Below are positions 9,362-21,614 of a DNA stretch of 64,000 nt, piece after piece. The stretch is from NCBI GenBank assembly GCA_950022295.1, contig OX465599.1, forward strand, positions 2,914,001 through 2,978,000. The letters run 5' to 3'. The DNA is from Bromus sterilis (Eukaryota; Streptophyta; Magnoliopsida; Poales; Poaceae). The notes beneath the pieces were generated by a model. That model did no database searches. It worked only from the letters and a program-made list of their open reading frames with translations, and was not told the origin of the DNA. The position numbers were made by a program, and so were the translations under genes. Position 1 is the first letter of the stretch; each line of letters starts with the position of its first letter.

Positions 9362-11614
9362 CCATTGACGAACCCCAGGGTGCATTTACGTGCCGGTCAT
9401 CAACACTCGCAGTTTTGGCAGATTCTGGGTTGTTTCATGGGCTATTAATCACCGTTTTGGGTCCCCGAAGTGATTTCCACAATTGACGAACCCCAGGGTG
9501 CATTTACGTGCCAGTCATCAACACTCGCAGTTTTGGCCGATTCTGGGTTGTTTCATGGGCTATTAATCACCGTTTTGGGTCCCCGGAGTGATTTCCACCA
9601 TTGACGAACCCCAGGGTGCATTTACGTGCCGGTCATCAACACTCGCAATTTTGGCCGATTCTGGCCTGTTTCATGGGTTATTAATCATAGTTACATGGGC
9701 TATTAATCACCGTTTTGGGTCCCCGAAGTGATTTCCACAATTGACGAACCCCGGGGTGCATTTACGTAACGGTCATCAGTCCTCGCACTTTTGGCCGATT
9801 CTGGCCTGTTTCATGGGCTATTAATCACCGTTTTGGGTCCCCGGAGTGATTTCCACCATTGACGAACCCCAGGGTGCATTTACGTGCCGGTCATCAACAC
9901 TCGCAGTTTTGGCCGATTCTGGCCTGTTTCATGGGTATTAATCACCGTTTTGGGTCCCCGGAGTGATTTCCACCATTGACGAACCCCAGGGTGCATTTAT
10001 GTGCCGGTCATCAACACTCGCAGTTTTGGCCGATTCTGGCCTGTTTCATGGGCTATTAATCACTGTTTTGGGTCCCCGGAGTGATTTCCACCATTGACGA
10101 ACCCCAGGGTGCATTTACGTGCCGGTCATCAACACTCGCTATTTTGGCCGATTCTGGCCTGTTTCATGGGCTATTAATCACAGTTACATGGGCTATTAAT
10201 CACCGTTTTGGATCCACAGAGTGATTTCCATCATTGAAGAACCCCAGGGTGCATTTTCGTGCCGGTCATCAACACTCGCAGTTTTGTCAGATTCTGGGTT
10301 GTTTCATGGGCTATTAATCACCGTTTTGGGTCCCCGGAGTGATTTCCACCATTGACGAACCCCAGGGTGCATTTACGTGCCGGTCATCAACACTCGCAAT
10401 TTTGGCCGATTCTGGCCTCTTTCATGGGTTATTAATCATAGTTACATGGGCTATTAATCACCGTTTTGGGTCCCCGGAGTGATTTCCACAATTGACGAAC
10501 CCCAGGGTGTATTTACGTAACGGTCATCAGTCCTCGCACTTTTGGCCGATTCTGGCCTGTTTCATGGGCTATTAATCACCGTTACATGGGCTATTAATCA
10601 CCGTTTTGGGTCCCCGGAGTGATTTCCACCATTGACGAACCCCAGGGTGCATTTACGTGCCAGTCATCAACACTCGCAGTTTTGGCCGATTCTGGGTTGT
10701 TTCATGGGCTATTAATCACCGTTTTGGGTCCCCGGAGTGATTTCCACCATTGACGAACCCCAGGGTGCATTTACGTGCCGGTCATCAACACTCGCAATTT
10801 TGGCCGATTCTGGCCTGTTTCATGGGTTATTAATCATAGTTACATGGGCTATTAATCACCGTTTTGGGTCCCCGGAGTGATTTCCACAATTGACGAACCC
10901 CGGGGTGCATTTACGTAACGGTCATCAGTCCTCGCACTTTTGGCCGATTCTGGCCTGTTTCATGGGCTATTAATCACCGTTTTGGGTCCCTGGAGTGATT
11001 TCCACCATTGACGAACCCCAGGGTGCATTTACGTGCCGGCCATCAACACTCGCAGTTTTGGCCGATTCTGGCCTGTTTCATGGGTATTAATCACCGTTTT
11101 GGGTCCCCGGAGTGATTTCCACCATTGACGAACCCCAGGGTGCATTTATGTGCCGGTCATCAACACTCGCAGTTTTGGCCGATTCTGGCCTGTTTCATGG
11201 GCTATTAATCACCGTTTTGGGTCCCCGGAGTGATTTCCACCATTGACGAACCCCAGGGTGCATTTACGTGCCGGTCATCAACACTCGCTATTTTGGCCGA
11301 TTCTGGCCTGTTTCATGGGCTATTAATCACAGTTACATGGGCTATTAATCACCGTTTCGGATCCCCAGAGTGATTTCCATCATTGAAGAACCCAGGGTGC
11401 ATTTACGTGCCGGTTATCAACACTCGCAGTTTTGGCCGATTCTGGCCTGTTTCATGAGCTATTAGTCACCGTTTTGGGTCCCCGGAGTGATTTCCACCAT
11501 TGACGAACCCCAGGGTGCATTTACGTGCCGGTCATCAACACTCGCAGTTTTGTCAGATTCTGGGTTGTTTCATGGGCTATTAATCACCGTTTTGGGTCCC
11601 CGAAGTGATTTCCA
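9362..11614 (+). repeat. Mixed zone with a 1,149-bp partial HOR
   Basis: It opens with D (9362) and a hybrid unit (9480) that has the CGAAGTG/CAATT front of E and the GCCAGTC back of B. Then C-A', followed by P-Q-G-(H/D' hybrid)-C-A-B-C-A' (9856-11004, 1,149 bp) and again P-Q-G-H-D' from 11005. The hybrid at 10231 joins a TCATTGAAG core to the TTTTCGTG and TTTTGTCAG back of D', so one H and one D' have fused. Private changes include CCTCTTTCATGG near 10418 and GCCGGCCATC near 11036. Confidence 0.82.
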
Positions 11615-12926
11615 CAATTGACGAACCCCAGGGTGCATTTACGTTACGGTCATCAGTCCTCGCACTTTTGGCCGATTCTGGCCTGTTTCATGGGCTATTA
11701 ATCACCGTTACATGGGCTATTAATCACCGTTTTGGGTCCCCGGAGTGATGTCCACCATTTACGAACCCAGGGTGCATTTATGTGCCGGTCATCAACACTC
11801 GCAGTTTTGGCCGATTCTGGCCTGTTTCATGGGCTATTAATCACCGTTTTTGGGTCCCCGGAGTGATTTCCACCATTGACGAACCCCAGGGTGCATTTAC
11901 ATGCCGGTCATCAACACTCGCAATTTTGGCCGATTCTGGCCTGTTTCATGGGTTATTAATCATAGTTACATGGGCTATTAATCACCGTTTTGGGTCCCCG
12001 GAGTGATTTCCACAATTGACGAACCCCAGGGTGCATTTACGTAACGGTCATCAGTCCTCGCACTTTTGGCCGATTCTGGCCTGTTTCATGGGCTATTAAT
12101 CACCGTTACATGGGCTATTAATCACCGTTTTGGGTCCCCGGAGTGATTTCCACCATTGACGAACCCCAGGGTGCATTTACGTGCCAGTCATCAACACTCG
12201 CAGTTTTGGCCGATTCTGGGTTGTTTCATGGGCTATTAATCACCGTTTTGGGTCCCCGAAGTGATTTCCACAATTGACGAACCCCAGGGTGCATTTACGT
12301 TACGGTCATCAGTCCTCGCACTTTTGGCCGATTCTGGCCTGTTTCATGGGCTATTAATCACCGTTACATGGGCTATTAATCACCGTTTTGGGTCCCCGGA
12401 GTGATGTCCACCATTTACGAACCCAGGGTGCATTTATGTGCCGGTCATCAACACTCGCAGTTTTGGCCGATTCTGGCCTGTTTCATGGGCTATTAATCAC
12501 CGTTTTTGGGTCCCCGGAGTGATTTCCACCATTGACGAACCCCAGGGTGCATTTACATGCCGGTCATCAACACTCGCAATTTTGGCCGATTCTGGCCTGT
12601 TTCATGGGTTATTAATCATAGTTACATGGGCTATTAATCACCGTTTTGGGTCCCCGGAGTGATTTCCACAATTGACGAACCCCAGGGTGCATTTACGTAA
12701 CGGTCATCAGTCCTCGCACTTTTGGCCGATTCTGGCCTGTTTCATGGGCTATTAATCACCGTTACATGGGCTATTAATCACCGTTTTGGGTCCCCGGAGT
12801 GATTTCCACCATTGACGAACCCCAGGGTGCATTTACGTGCCAGTCATCAACACTCGCAGTTTTGGCCGATTCTGGGTTGTTTCATGGGCTATTAATCACC
12901 GTTTTGGGTCCCCGGAGTGATTTCCA
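11615..12926 (+). repeat. Apparently perfect 656-bp tandem duplication (E-T-C-A-B)
   Basis: Two adjacent 656-bp copies (11615-12270 and 12271-12926), each E-T-C-A-B. Reading them side by side I found no difference. Both carry rare changes seen nowhere else together: GTTACGG in E, CCATTTACG in T, CGTTTTTGGG after T, and TTTACATGCC in C. Sharing these rare changes means the duplication is younger than those mutations and probably the most recent event in the left part of the window. Confidence 0.93.
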
Positions 12927-14614
12927 CCATTGACGAACCCCAGGGTGCATTTACGTTCCGGTCATCAACACTCGCAATTTTGGCCGATTCTGGCCTGTTT
13001 CATGGGTTATTAATCATAGTTACATGTGCTATTAATCACCGTTTTGGGTCCCCGAAGTGATTTCCACAATTGACGAACCCCGGGGTGCATTTACGTACCG
13101 GTCATCAGTCCTCGCACTTTTGGCCGATTCTGGCCTGTTTCATGGGCTATTAATCACCGTTTTGGGTCCCCGGAGTGATTTCCACCATTGACGAACCCCA
13201 GGGTGCATTTACGTGCCGGTCATCAACACTCGCAGTTTTGGCAGATTCTGGGTTGTTTCATGGGCTATTAATCACCGTTTTGGGTCCCCGAAGTGATTTC
13301 CACAATTGACGAACCCCAGGGTGCATTTACGTGACGGTCATCAGTCCTCGCACTTTTGGCCGATTCTGGCCTGTTTCGTGGGCTATTAATCACCGTTTCA
13401 TGGGCTATTAATCACCGTTTTGGGTCCCCGGAGTGATTTCCACCATTGACGAACCCCAGGGTGCATTTACGTGCCGGTCATCAACACTCGCAATTTTGGC
13501 CGATTCTGGCCTGTTTCATGGGTTATTAATCACAGTTACATGGGCTATTAATCACCGTTTTGGGTCCCCGGAGTGATTTCCACAATTGACGAACCCCAGG
13601 GTGTATTTACGTAACGGTCATCAGTCCTCGCACTTTTGGCCGATTCTGGCCTGTTTCATGGGCTATTAATCACCGTTACATGGGCTATTAATCACCGTTT
13701 TGGGTCCCCGGAGTGATTTCCACCATTGACGAACCCCAGGGTGCATTTACGTGCCAGTCATCAACACTCGCAGTTTTGGCCGATTCTGGGTTGTTTCATG
13801 GGCTATTAATCACCGTTTTGGGTCCCCGGAGTGATTTCCACCATTGACGAACCCCAGGGTGCATTTACGTGCCGGTCATCAACACTCGCAATTTTGGCCG
13901 ATTCTGGCCTGTTTCATGGGTTATTAATCATAGTTACATGGGCTATTAATCACCGTTTTGGGTCCCCGGAGTGATTTCCACAATTGACGAACCCCAGGGT
14001 GTATTTACGTAACGGTCATCAGTCCTCGCACTTTTGGCCGATTCTGGCCTGTTTCATGGGCTATTAATCACCGTTACATGGGCTATTAATCACCGTTTTG
14101 GGTCCCCGGAGTGATTTCCACCATTGACGAACCCCAGGGTGCATTTACGTGCCAGTCATCAACACTCGCAGTTTTGGCCGATTCTGGGTTGTTTCATGGG
14201 CTATTAATCACCGTTTTGGGTCCCCGGAGTGATTTCCACCATTGACGAACCCCAGGGTGCATTTACGTGCCGGTCATCAACACTCGCAATTTTGGCCGAT
14301 TCTGGCCTGTTTCATGGGTTATTAATCATAGTTACATGGGCTATTAATCACCGTTTTGGGTCCCCGGAGTGATTTCCCCAATTGAGGAACCCCGGGGTGC
14401 ATTTACGTAACGGTCATCAGTCCTCGCACTTTTGGCCGATTCTGGCCTGTTTCATGGGCTATTAATCACCGTTTTGGGTCCCCGGAGTGATTTCCACCAT
14501 TGACGAACCCCAGGGTGCATTTACGTGCCGGTCATCAACACTCGCAGTTTTGGCAGATTCTGGGTTGTTTCATGGGCTATTAATCACCGTTTTGGGTCCC
14601 CGAAGTGATTTCCA
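12927..14614 (+). repeat. Partial HOR3 unit: C-A'-D then 10-monomer block
   Basis: After C (12927), A' (13067) and D (13185) comes E-C-A-B-C-A-B-C-A'-D (13303-14614, 1,312 bp). The same ten-monomer block lies inside HOR3 unit 1 at 15389-16722, where it is 22 bp longer because A' there carries a linker. The A-B-C trimer (398 bp) occurs twice in tandem here. The E linker (13382-13403) has the GTTTCATGG form, preceded by CTGTTTCGTGGG. Confidence 0.85.
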
Positions 14615-17600
14615 CAATTGACGAACCCCAGGGTGCATTTACGTGACGGTCATCAGTCCTCGCACTTTTGGCCGATTCTGGCCTGTTTCATGCGCTATTA
14701 ATCACCGTTACATGGGCTATTAATCACCGTTTTGGGTCCCCGGAGTGATTTCCACCATTGACGAACCCCAGGGTGCATTTACGTAACGGTCATCAGTCCT
14801 CGCACTTTTGGCCGATTCTGGCCTGTTTCATGGGCTATTAATCACCGTTACATGGGCTATTAATCACCGTTTTGGGTCCCCGGAGTGATTTCCACCATTG
14901 ACGAACCCCAGGGTGCATTTACGTGCCAGTCATCAACACTCGCAGTTTTGGCCGATTCTGGGTTGTTTCATGGGCTATTAATCACCGTTTTGGGTCCCCG
15001 GAGTGATTTCCACCATTGACGAACCCCAGGGTGCATTTACGTGCCGGTCATCAACACTCGCAATTTTGGCCGATTCTGGCCTGTTTCATGGGTTATTAAT
15101 CATAGTTACATGGGCTATTAATCACCGTTTTGGGTCCCCGGAGTGATTTCCACAATTGACGAACCCCGGGGTGCATTTACATAACGGTCATCAGTCCTCG
15201 CACTTTTGGCCGATTCTGGCCTGTTTCATGGGCTATTAATCACCGTTTTGGGTCCCCGGAGTGATTTCCACCATTGACGAACCCCAGGGTGCATTTACGT
15301 GCCGGTCATCAACACTCGCAGTTTTGGCAGATTCTGGGTTGTTTCATGGGCTATTAATCACCGTTTTGGGTCCCCGAAGTGATTTCCACAATTGACGAAC
15401 CCCAGGGTGCATTTACGTGACGGTCATCAGTCCTCGCACTTTTGGCCGATTCTGGCCTGTTTCATGGGCTATTAATCACCGTTACATGGGCTATTAATCA
15501 CCGTTTTGGGTCCCCGGAGTGATTTCCACCATTGACGAACCCCAGGGTGCATTTACGTGCCGGTCATCAACACTCGCAATTTTGGCCGATTCTGGCCTGT
15601 TTCATGTGTTATTAATCACAGTTACATGGGCTATTAATCACCGTTTTGGGTCCCTGGAGTGATTTCCACAATTGACGAACCCCAGGGTGTATTTACGTAA
15701 CGGTCATCAGTCCTCGCACTTTTGGCCGATTCTGGCCTGTTTCATGGGCTATTAATCACCGTTACATGGGCTATTAATCACCGTTTTGGGTCCCCGGAGT
15801 GATTTCCACCATTGACGAACCCCAGGGTGCATTTACGTGCCAGTCATCAACACTCGCAGTTTTGGCCGATTCTGGGTTGTTTCATGGGCTATTAATCACC
15901 GTTTTGGGTCCCCGGAGTGATTTCCACCATTGACGAACCCCAGGGTGCATTTACGTGCCGGTCATCAACACTCGCAATTTTGGCCGATTCTGGCCTGTTT
16001 CATGGGTTATTAATCATAGTTACATGGGCTATTAATCACCGTTTTGGGTCCCCGGAGTGATTTCCACAATTGACGAACCCCAGGGTGTATTTACGTAACG
16101 GTCATCAGTCCTCGCACTTTTGGCCGATTCTGGCCTGTTTCATGGGCTATTAATCACCGTTACATGGGCTATTAATCACCGTTTTGGGTCCCCGGAGTGA
16201 TTTCCACCATTGACGAACCCCAGGGTGCATTTACGTGCCAGTCATCAACACTCGCAGTTTTGGCCGATTCTGGGTTGTTTCATGGGCTATTAATCACCGT
16301 TTTGGGTCCCCGGAGTGATTTCCACCATTGACGAACCCCAGGGTGCATTTACGTGCCGGTCATCAACACTCGCAATTTTGGCCGATTCTGGCCTGTTTCA
16401 TGGGTTATTAATCATAGTTACATGGGATATTAATCACCGTTTTGGGTCCCCGGAGTGATTTCCACAATTGAGGAACCCCGGGGTGCATTTACGTAACGGT
16501 CATCAGTCCTCGCACTTTTGGCCGATTCTGGCCTGTTTCATGGGCTATTAATCACCATTACATGGGCTATTAATCACCGTTTTGGGTCCCCGGAGTGATT
16601 TCCACCATTGACGAACCCCAGGGTGCATTTACGTGCTGGTCATCAACACTCGCAGTTTTGGCAGATTCTGGGTTGTTTCATGGGCTATTAATCACCGTTT
16701 TGGGTCCCCAAAGTGATTTCCACAATTGACGAACCCAGGGTGCATTTACGTGACGGTCATCAGTCCTCGCACTTTTGGCCGATTCTGGCCTGTTTCATGG
16801 GCTATTAATCACCGTTACATGGGCTATTAATCACCGTTTTGGGTCCCCGGAGTGATTTCCACCATTGACGAACCCCAGGGTGCATTTACGTGCCGGTCAT
16901 CAACACTTGCAATTTTGGCCGATTCTGGCCTGTTTCATGGGTTATTAATCATAGTTACATGGGCTATTAATCACCGTTTTGGGTCCCCGGAGTGATTTCC
17001 ACAATTGATGAACCCCAGGGTGTATTTACGTAACGGTCATCAGTCCTCGCACTTTTGGCCGATTCTGGCCTGTTTCATGGGCTATTAATCACCGTTACAT
17101 GGGCTATTAATCACCGTTTTGGGTCCCCGGAGTGATTTCCACCATTGACGAACCCCAGGGTGCATTTACGTGCCGGTCATCAACACTCGCAATTTTGGCC
17201 GATTCTGGCCTGTTTCATGGGTTATTAATCATAGTTACATGGGCTATTAATCACCGTTTTGGGTCCCCGGAGTGATTTCCACAATTGAGGAACCCCGGGG
17301 TGCATTTACGTAACGGTCATCAGTCCTCGCACTTTTGGCCGATTCTGGCCTGTTTCATGGGCTATTAATCACCGTTTTGGGTCCCCGGAGTGATTTCCAC
17401 CATTGACGAACCCCAGGGTGCATTTACGTGCCGGTCATCAACACTCGCAGTTTTGGCAGATTCTGGGTTGTTTCATGGGCTATTAATCACCGTTTTGGGT
17501 CCCCGTAGTGATTTCCACAATTGACGAACCCCAGGGTGCATTTACGTGACGGTCATCAGTCCTCGCACTTTTGGCCGATTCTGGCCTGTTTCATGGGCTA

Positions 17601-18313
17601 TTAATCACCGTTACATGGGCTATTAATCACCGTTTTGGGTCCCCGGAGTGATTTCCACCATTGACGAACCCCAGGGTGCATTTACGTGCCGGTCATCAAC
17701 ACTCGCAATTTTGGCCGATTCTGGCCTGTTTCATGGGTTATTAATCATAGTTACATGGGCTATTAATCACCGTTTTGGGTCCCCGGAGTGATTTCCACAA
17801 TTGATGAACCCCAGGGTGTATTTACGTAACGGTCATCAGTCCTCGCACTTTTGGCCGATTCTGGCCTGTTTCATGGGCTATTAATCACCGTTACATGGGC
17901 TATTAATCACCGTTTTGGGTCCCCGGAGTGATTTCCACCATTGACGAACCCCAGGGTGCATTTACGTGCCGGTCATCAACACTCGCAATTTTGGCCGATT
18001 CTGGCCTGTTTCATGGGTTATTAATCATAGTTACATGGGCTATTAATCACCGTTTTGGGTCCCCGGAGTGATTTCCACAATTGAGGAACCCCGGGGTGCA
18101 TTTACGTAAGGGTCATCAGTCCTCGCACTTTTGGCCGATTCTGGCCTGTTTCATGGGCTATTAATCACCATTTTGGGTCCCCGGAGTGATTTACACCATT
18201 GACGAACCCCAGGGTGCATTTACGTGCCGGTCATCAACACTCGCAGTTTTGGCAGATTCTGGGTTGTTTCATGGGCTATTAATCACCGTTTTGGGTCCCC
18301 GAAGTGATTTCCA
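14615..18313 (+). repeat. HOR3 unit 1: 28 monomers, 3,699 bp
   Basis: Order: E-X-B-C-A'-D, E-C-A-B-C-A-B-C-A'-D, E-C-A-C-A'-D, E-C-A-C-A'-D. Monomer lengths sum to exactly 3,699 bp. The unit opens with an E whose tail reads CATGCGC (14691) and includes the hybrid X at 14755. Markers shared with later copies are TACATAACGG, CATGTGTTATT, CATGGGATATT, GTGCTGGTC, CACTTGCAATT and GATTTACACC. The last two six-monomer blocks are near copies of each other (795 and 796 bp), so the HOR contains its own sub-repeat. Confidence 0.92.
14755..14894 (+). repeat. Class X hybrid monomer (type 1 front, type 2 back)
   Basis: A CCATT core with CCCCAGGG (type 1) runs into GTAACGGTCATCAGTCCTCGCAC plus the CACCGTTACATGG linker (type 2, class A). 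The switch falls between the core and TTTACGTAACGG. It recurs at the same place in all HOR3 copies (14755, 18454, 21755, 25196), so one exchange predates amplification of that HOR. Confidence 0.88.
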
Positions 18314-21300
18314 CAATTGACGAACCCCAGGGTGCATTTACGTGACGGTCATCAGTCCTCGCACTTTTGGCCGATTCTGGCCTGTTTCATGCGCTATTAA
18401 TCACCGTTACATGGGCTATTAATCACCGTTTTGGGTCCCCGGAGTGATTTCCACCATTGACGAACCCCAGGGTGCATTTACGTAACGGTCATCAGTCCTC
18501 GCACTTTTGGCCGATTCTGGCCTGTTTCATGGGCTATTAATCACCGTTACATGGGCTATTAATCACCGTTTTGGGTCCCCGGAGTGATTTCCACCATTGA
18601 CGAACCCCAGGGTGCATTTACGTGCCAGTCATCAACACTCGCAGTTTTGGCCGATTCTGGGTTGTTTCATGGGCTATTAATCACCGTTTTGGGTCCCCGG
18701 AGTGATTTCCACCATTGACGAACCCCAGGGTGCATTTACGTGCCGGTCATCAACACTCGCAATTTTGGCCGATTCTGGCCTGTTTCATGGGTTATTAATC
18801 ATAGTTACATGGGCTATTAATCACCGTTTTGGGTCCCCGGAGTGATTTCCACAATTGACGAACCCCGGGGTGCATTTACATAACGGTCATCAGTCCTCGC
18901 ACTTTTGGCCGGTTCTGGCCTGTTTCATGGGCTATTAATCACCGTTTTGGGTCCCCGGAGTGATTTCCACCATTGACGAACCCCAGGGTGCATTTACGTG
19001 CCGGTCATCAACACTCGCAGTTTTGGCAGATTCTGGGTTGTTTCATGGGCTATTAATCACCGTTTTGGGTCCCCGAAGTGATTTCCACAATTGACGAACC
19101 CCAGGGTGCATTTACGTGACGGTCATCAGTCCTCGCACTTTTGGCCGATTCTGGCCTGTTTCATGGGCTATTAATCACCGTTACATGGGCTATTAATCAC
19201 CGTTTTGGGTCCCCGGAGTGATTTCCACCATTGACGAACCCCAGGGTGCATTTACGTGCCGGTCATCAACACTCGCAATTTTGGCCGATTCTGGCCTGTT
19301 TCATGTGTTATTAATCACAGTTACATGGGCTATTAATCACCGTTTTGGGTCCCTGGAGTGATTTCCACAATTGACGAACCCCAGGGTGTATTTACGTAAC
19401 GGTCATCAGTCCTCGCACTTTTGGCCGATTCTGGCCTGTTTCATGGGCTATTAATCACCGTTACATGGGCTATTAATCACCGTTTTGGGTCCCCGGAGTG
19501 ATTTCCACCATTGACGAACCCCAGGGTGCATTTACGTGCCAGTCATCAACACTCGCAGTTTTGGCCGATTCTGGGTTGTTTCATGGGCTATTAATCACCG
19601 TTTTGGGTCCCCGGAGTGATTTCCACCATTGACGAACCCCAGGGTGCATTTACGTGCCGGTCATCAACACTCGCAATTTTGGCCGATTCTGGCCTGTTTC
19701 ATGGGTTATTAATCATAGTTACATGGGCTATTAATCACCGTTTTGGGTCCCCGGAGTGATTTCCACAATTGACGAACCCCAGGGTGTATTTACGTAACGG
19801 TCATCAGTCCTCGCACTTTTGGCCGATTCTGGCCTGTTTCATGGGCTATTAATCACCGTTACATGGGCTATTAATCACCGTTTTGGGTCCCCGGAGTGAT
19901 TTCCACCATTGACGAACCCCAGGGTGCATTTACGTGCTGGTCATCAACACTCGCAGTTTTGGCAGATTCTGGGTTGTTTCATGGGCTATTAATCACCGTT
20001 TTGGGTCCCCGAAGTGATTTCCACAATTGACGAACCCAGGGTGCATTTACGTGACGGTCATCAGTCCTCGCACTTTTGGCCGATTCTGGCCTGTTTCATG
20101 GGCTATTAATCACCGTTACATGGGCTATTAATCACCGTTTTGGGTCCCCGGAGTGATTTCCACCATTGACGAACCCCAGGGTGCATTTACGTGCCGGTCA
20201 TCAACACTTGCAATTTTGGCCGATTCTGGCCTGTTTCATGGGTTATTAATCATAGTTACATGGGCTATTAATCACCGTTTTGGGTCCCCGGAGTGATTTC
20301 CACAATTGATGAACCCCAGGGTGTATTTACGTAACGGTCATCAGTCCTCGCACTTTTGGCCGATTCTGGCCTGTTTCATGGGCTATTAATCACCGTTACA
20401 TGGGCTATTAATCACCGTTTTGGGTCCCCGGAGTGATTTCCACCATTGACGAACCCCAGGGTGCATTTACGTGCCGGTCATCAACACTCGCAATTTTGGC
20501 CGATTCTGGCCTGTTTCATGGGTTATTAATCATAGTTACATGGGCTATTAATCACCGTTTTGGGTCCCCGGAGTGATTTCCACAATTGAGGAACCCCGGG
20601 GTGCATTTACGTAACGGTCATCAGTCCTCGCACTTTTGGCCGATTCTGGCCTGTTTCATGGGCTATTAATCACCGTTTTGGGTCCCCGGAGTGATTTCCA
20701 CCATTGACGAACCCCAGGGTGCATTTACGTGCCGGTCATCAACACTCGCAGTTTTGGCAGATTCTGGGTTGTTTCATGGGCTATTAATCACCGTTTTGGG
20801 TCCCCGTAGTGATTTCCACAATTGACGAACCCCAGGGTGCATTTACGTGACGGTCATCAGTCCTCGCACTTTTGGCCGATTCTGGCCTGTTTCATGGGCT
20901 ATTAATCACCGTTACATGGGCTATTAATCACCGTTTTGGGTCCCCGGAGTGATTTCCACCATTGACGAACCCCAGGGTGCATTTACGTGCCGGTCATCAA
21001 CACTCGCAATTTTGGCCGATTCTGGCCTGTTTCATGGGTTATTAATCATAGTTACATGGGCTATTAATCACCGTTTTGGGTCCCCGGAGTGATTTCCACA
21101 ATTGATGAACCCCAGGGTGTATTTACGTAACGGTCATCAGTCCTCGCACTTTTGGCCGATTCTGGCCTGTTTCATGGGCTATTAATCACCGTTACATGGG
21201 CTATTAATCACCGTTTTGGGTCCCCGGAGTGATTTCCACCATTGACGAACCCCAGGGTGCATTTACGTGCCGGTCATCAACACTCGCAATTTTGGCCGAT

Positions 21301-21614
21301 TCTGGCCTGTTTCATGGGTTATTAATCATAGTTACATGGGCTATTAATCACCGTTTTGGGTCCCCGGAGTGATTTCCACAATTGAGGAACCCCGGGGTGC
21401 ATTTACGTAAGGGTCATCAGTCCTCGCACTTTTGGCCGATTCTGGCCTGTTTCATGGGCTATTAATCACCATTTTGGGTCCCCGGAGTGATTTACACCAT
21501 TGACGAACCCCAGGGTGCATTTACGTGCCGGTCATCAACACTCGCAGTTTTGGCAGATTCTGGGTTGTTTCATGGGCTATTAATCACCGTTTTGGGTCCC
21601 CGAAGTGATTTCCA
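18314..21614 (+). repeat. HOR3 unit 2: 25 monomers, 3,301 bp
   Basis: As unit 1 but lacking the three consecutive monomers B-C-A' (118+140+140 = 398 bp): A at 19766 is followed directly by the GTGCTGGTC D unit at 19906. The CATGGGATATT marker carried by the missing C is therefore absent. It gains GGCCGGTTCTGG at 18908, shared with units 3 and 4 but not unit 1. Confidence 0.92.
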
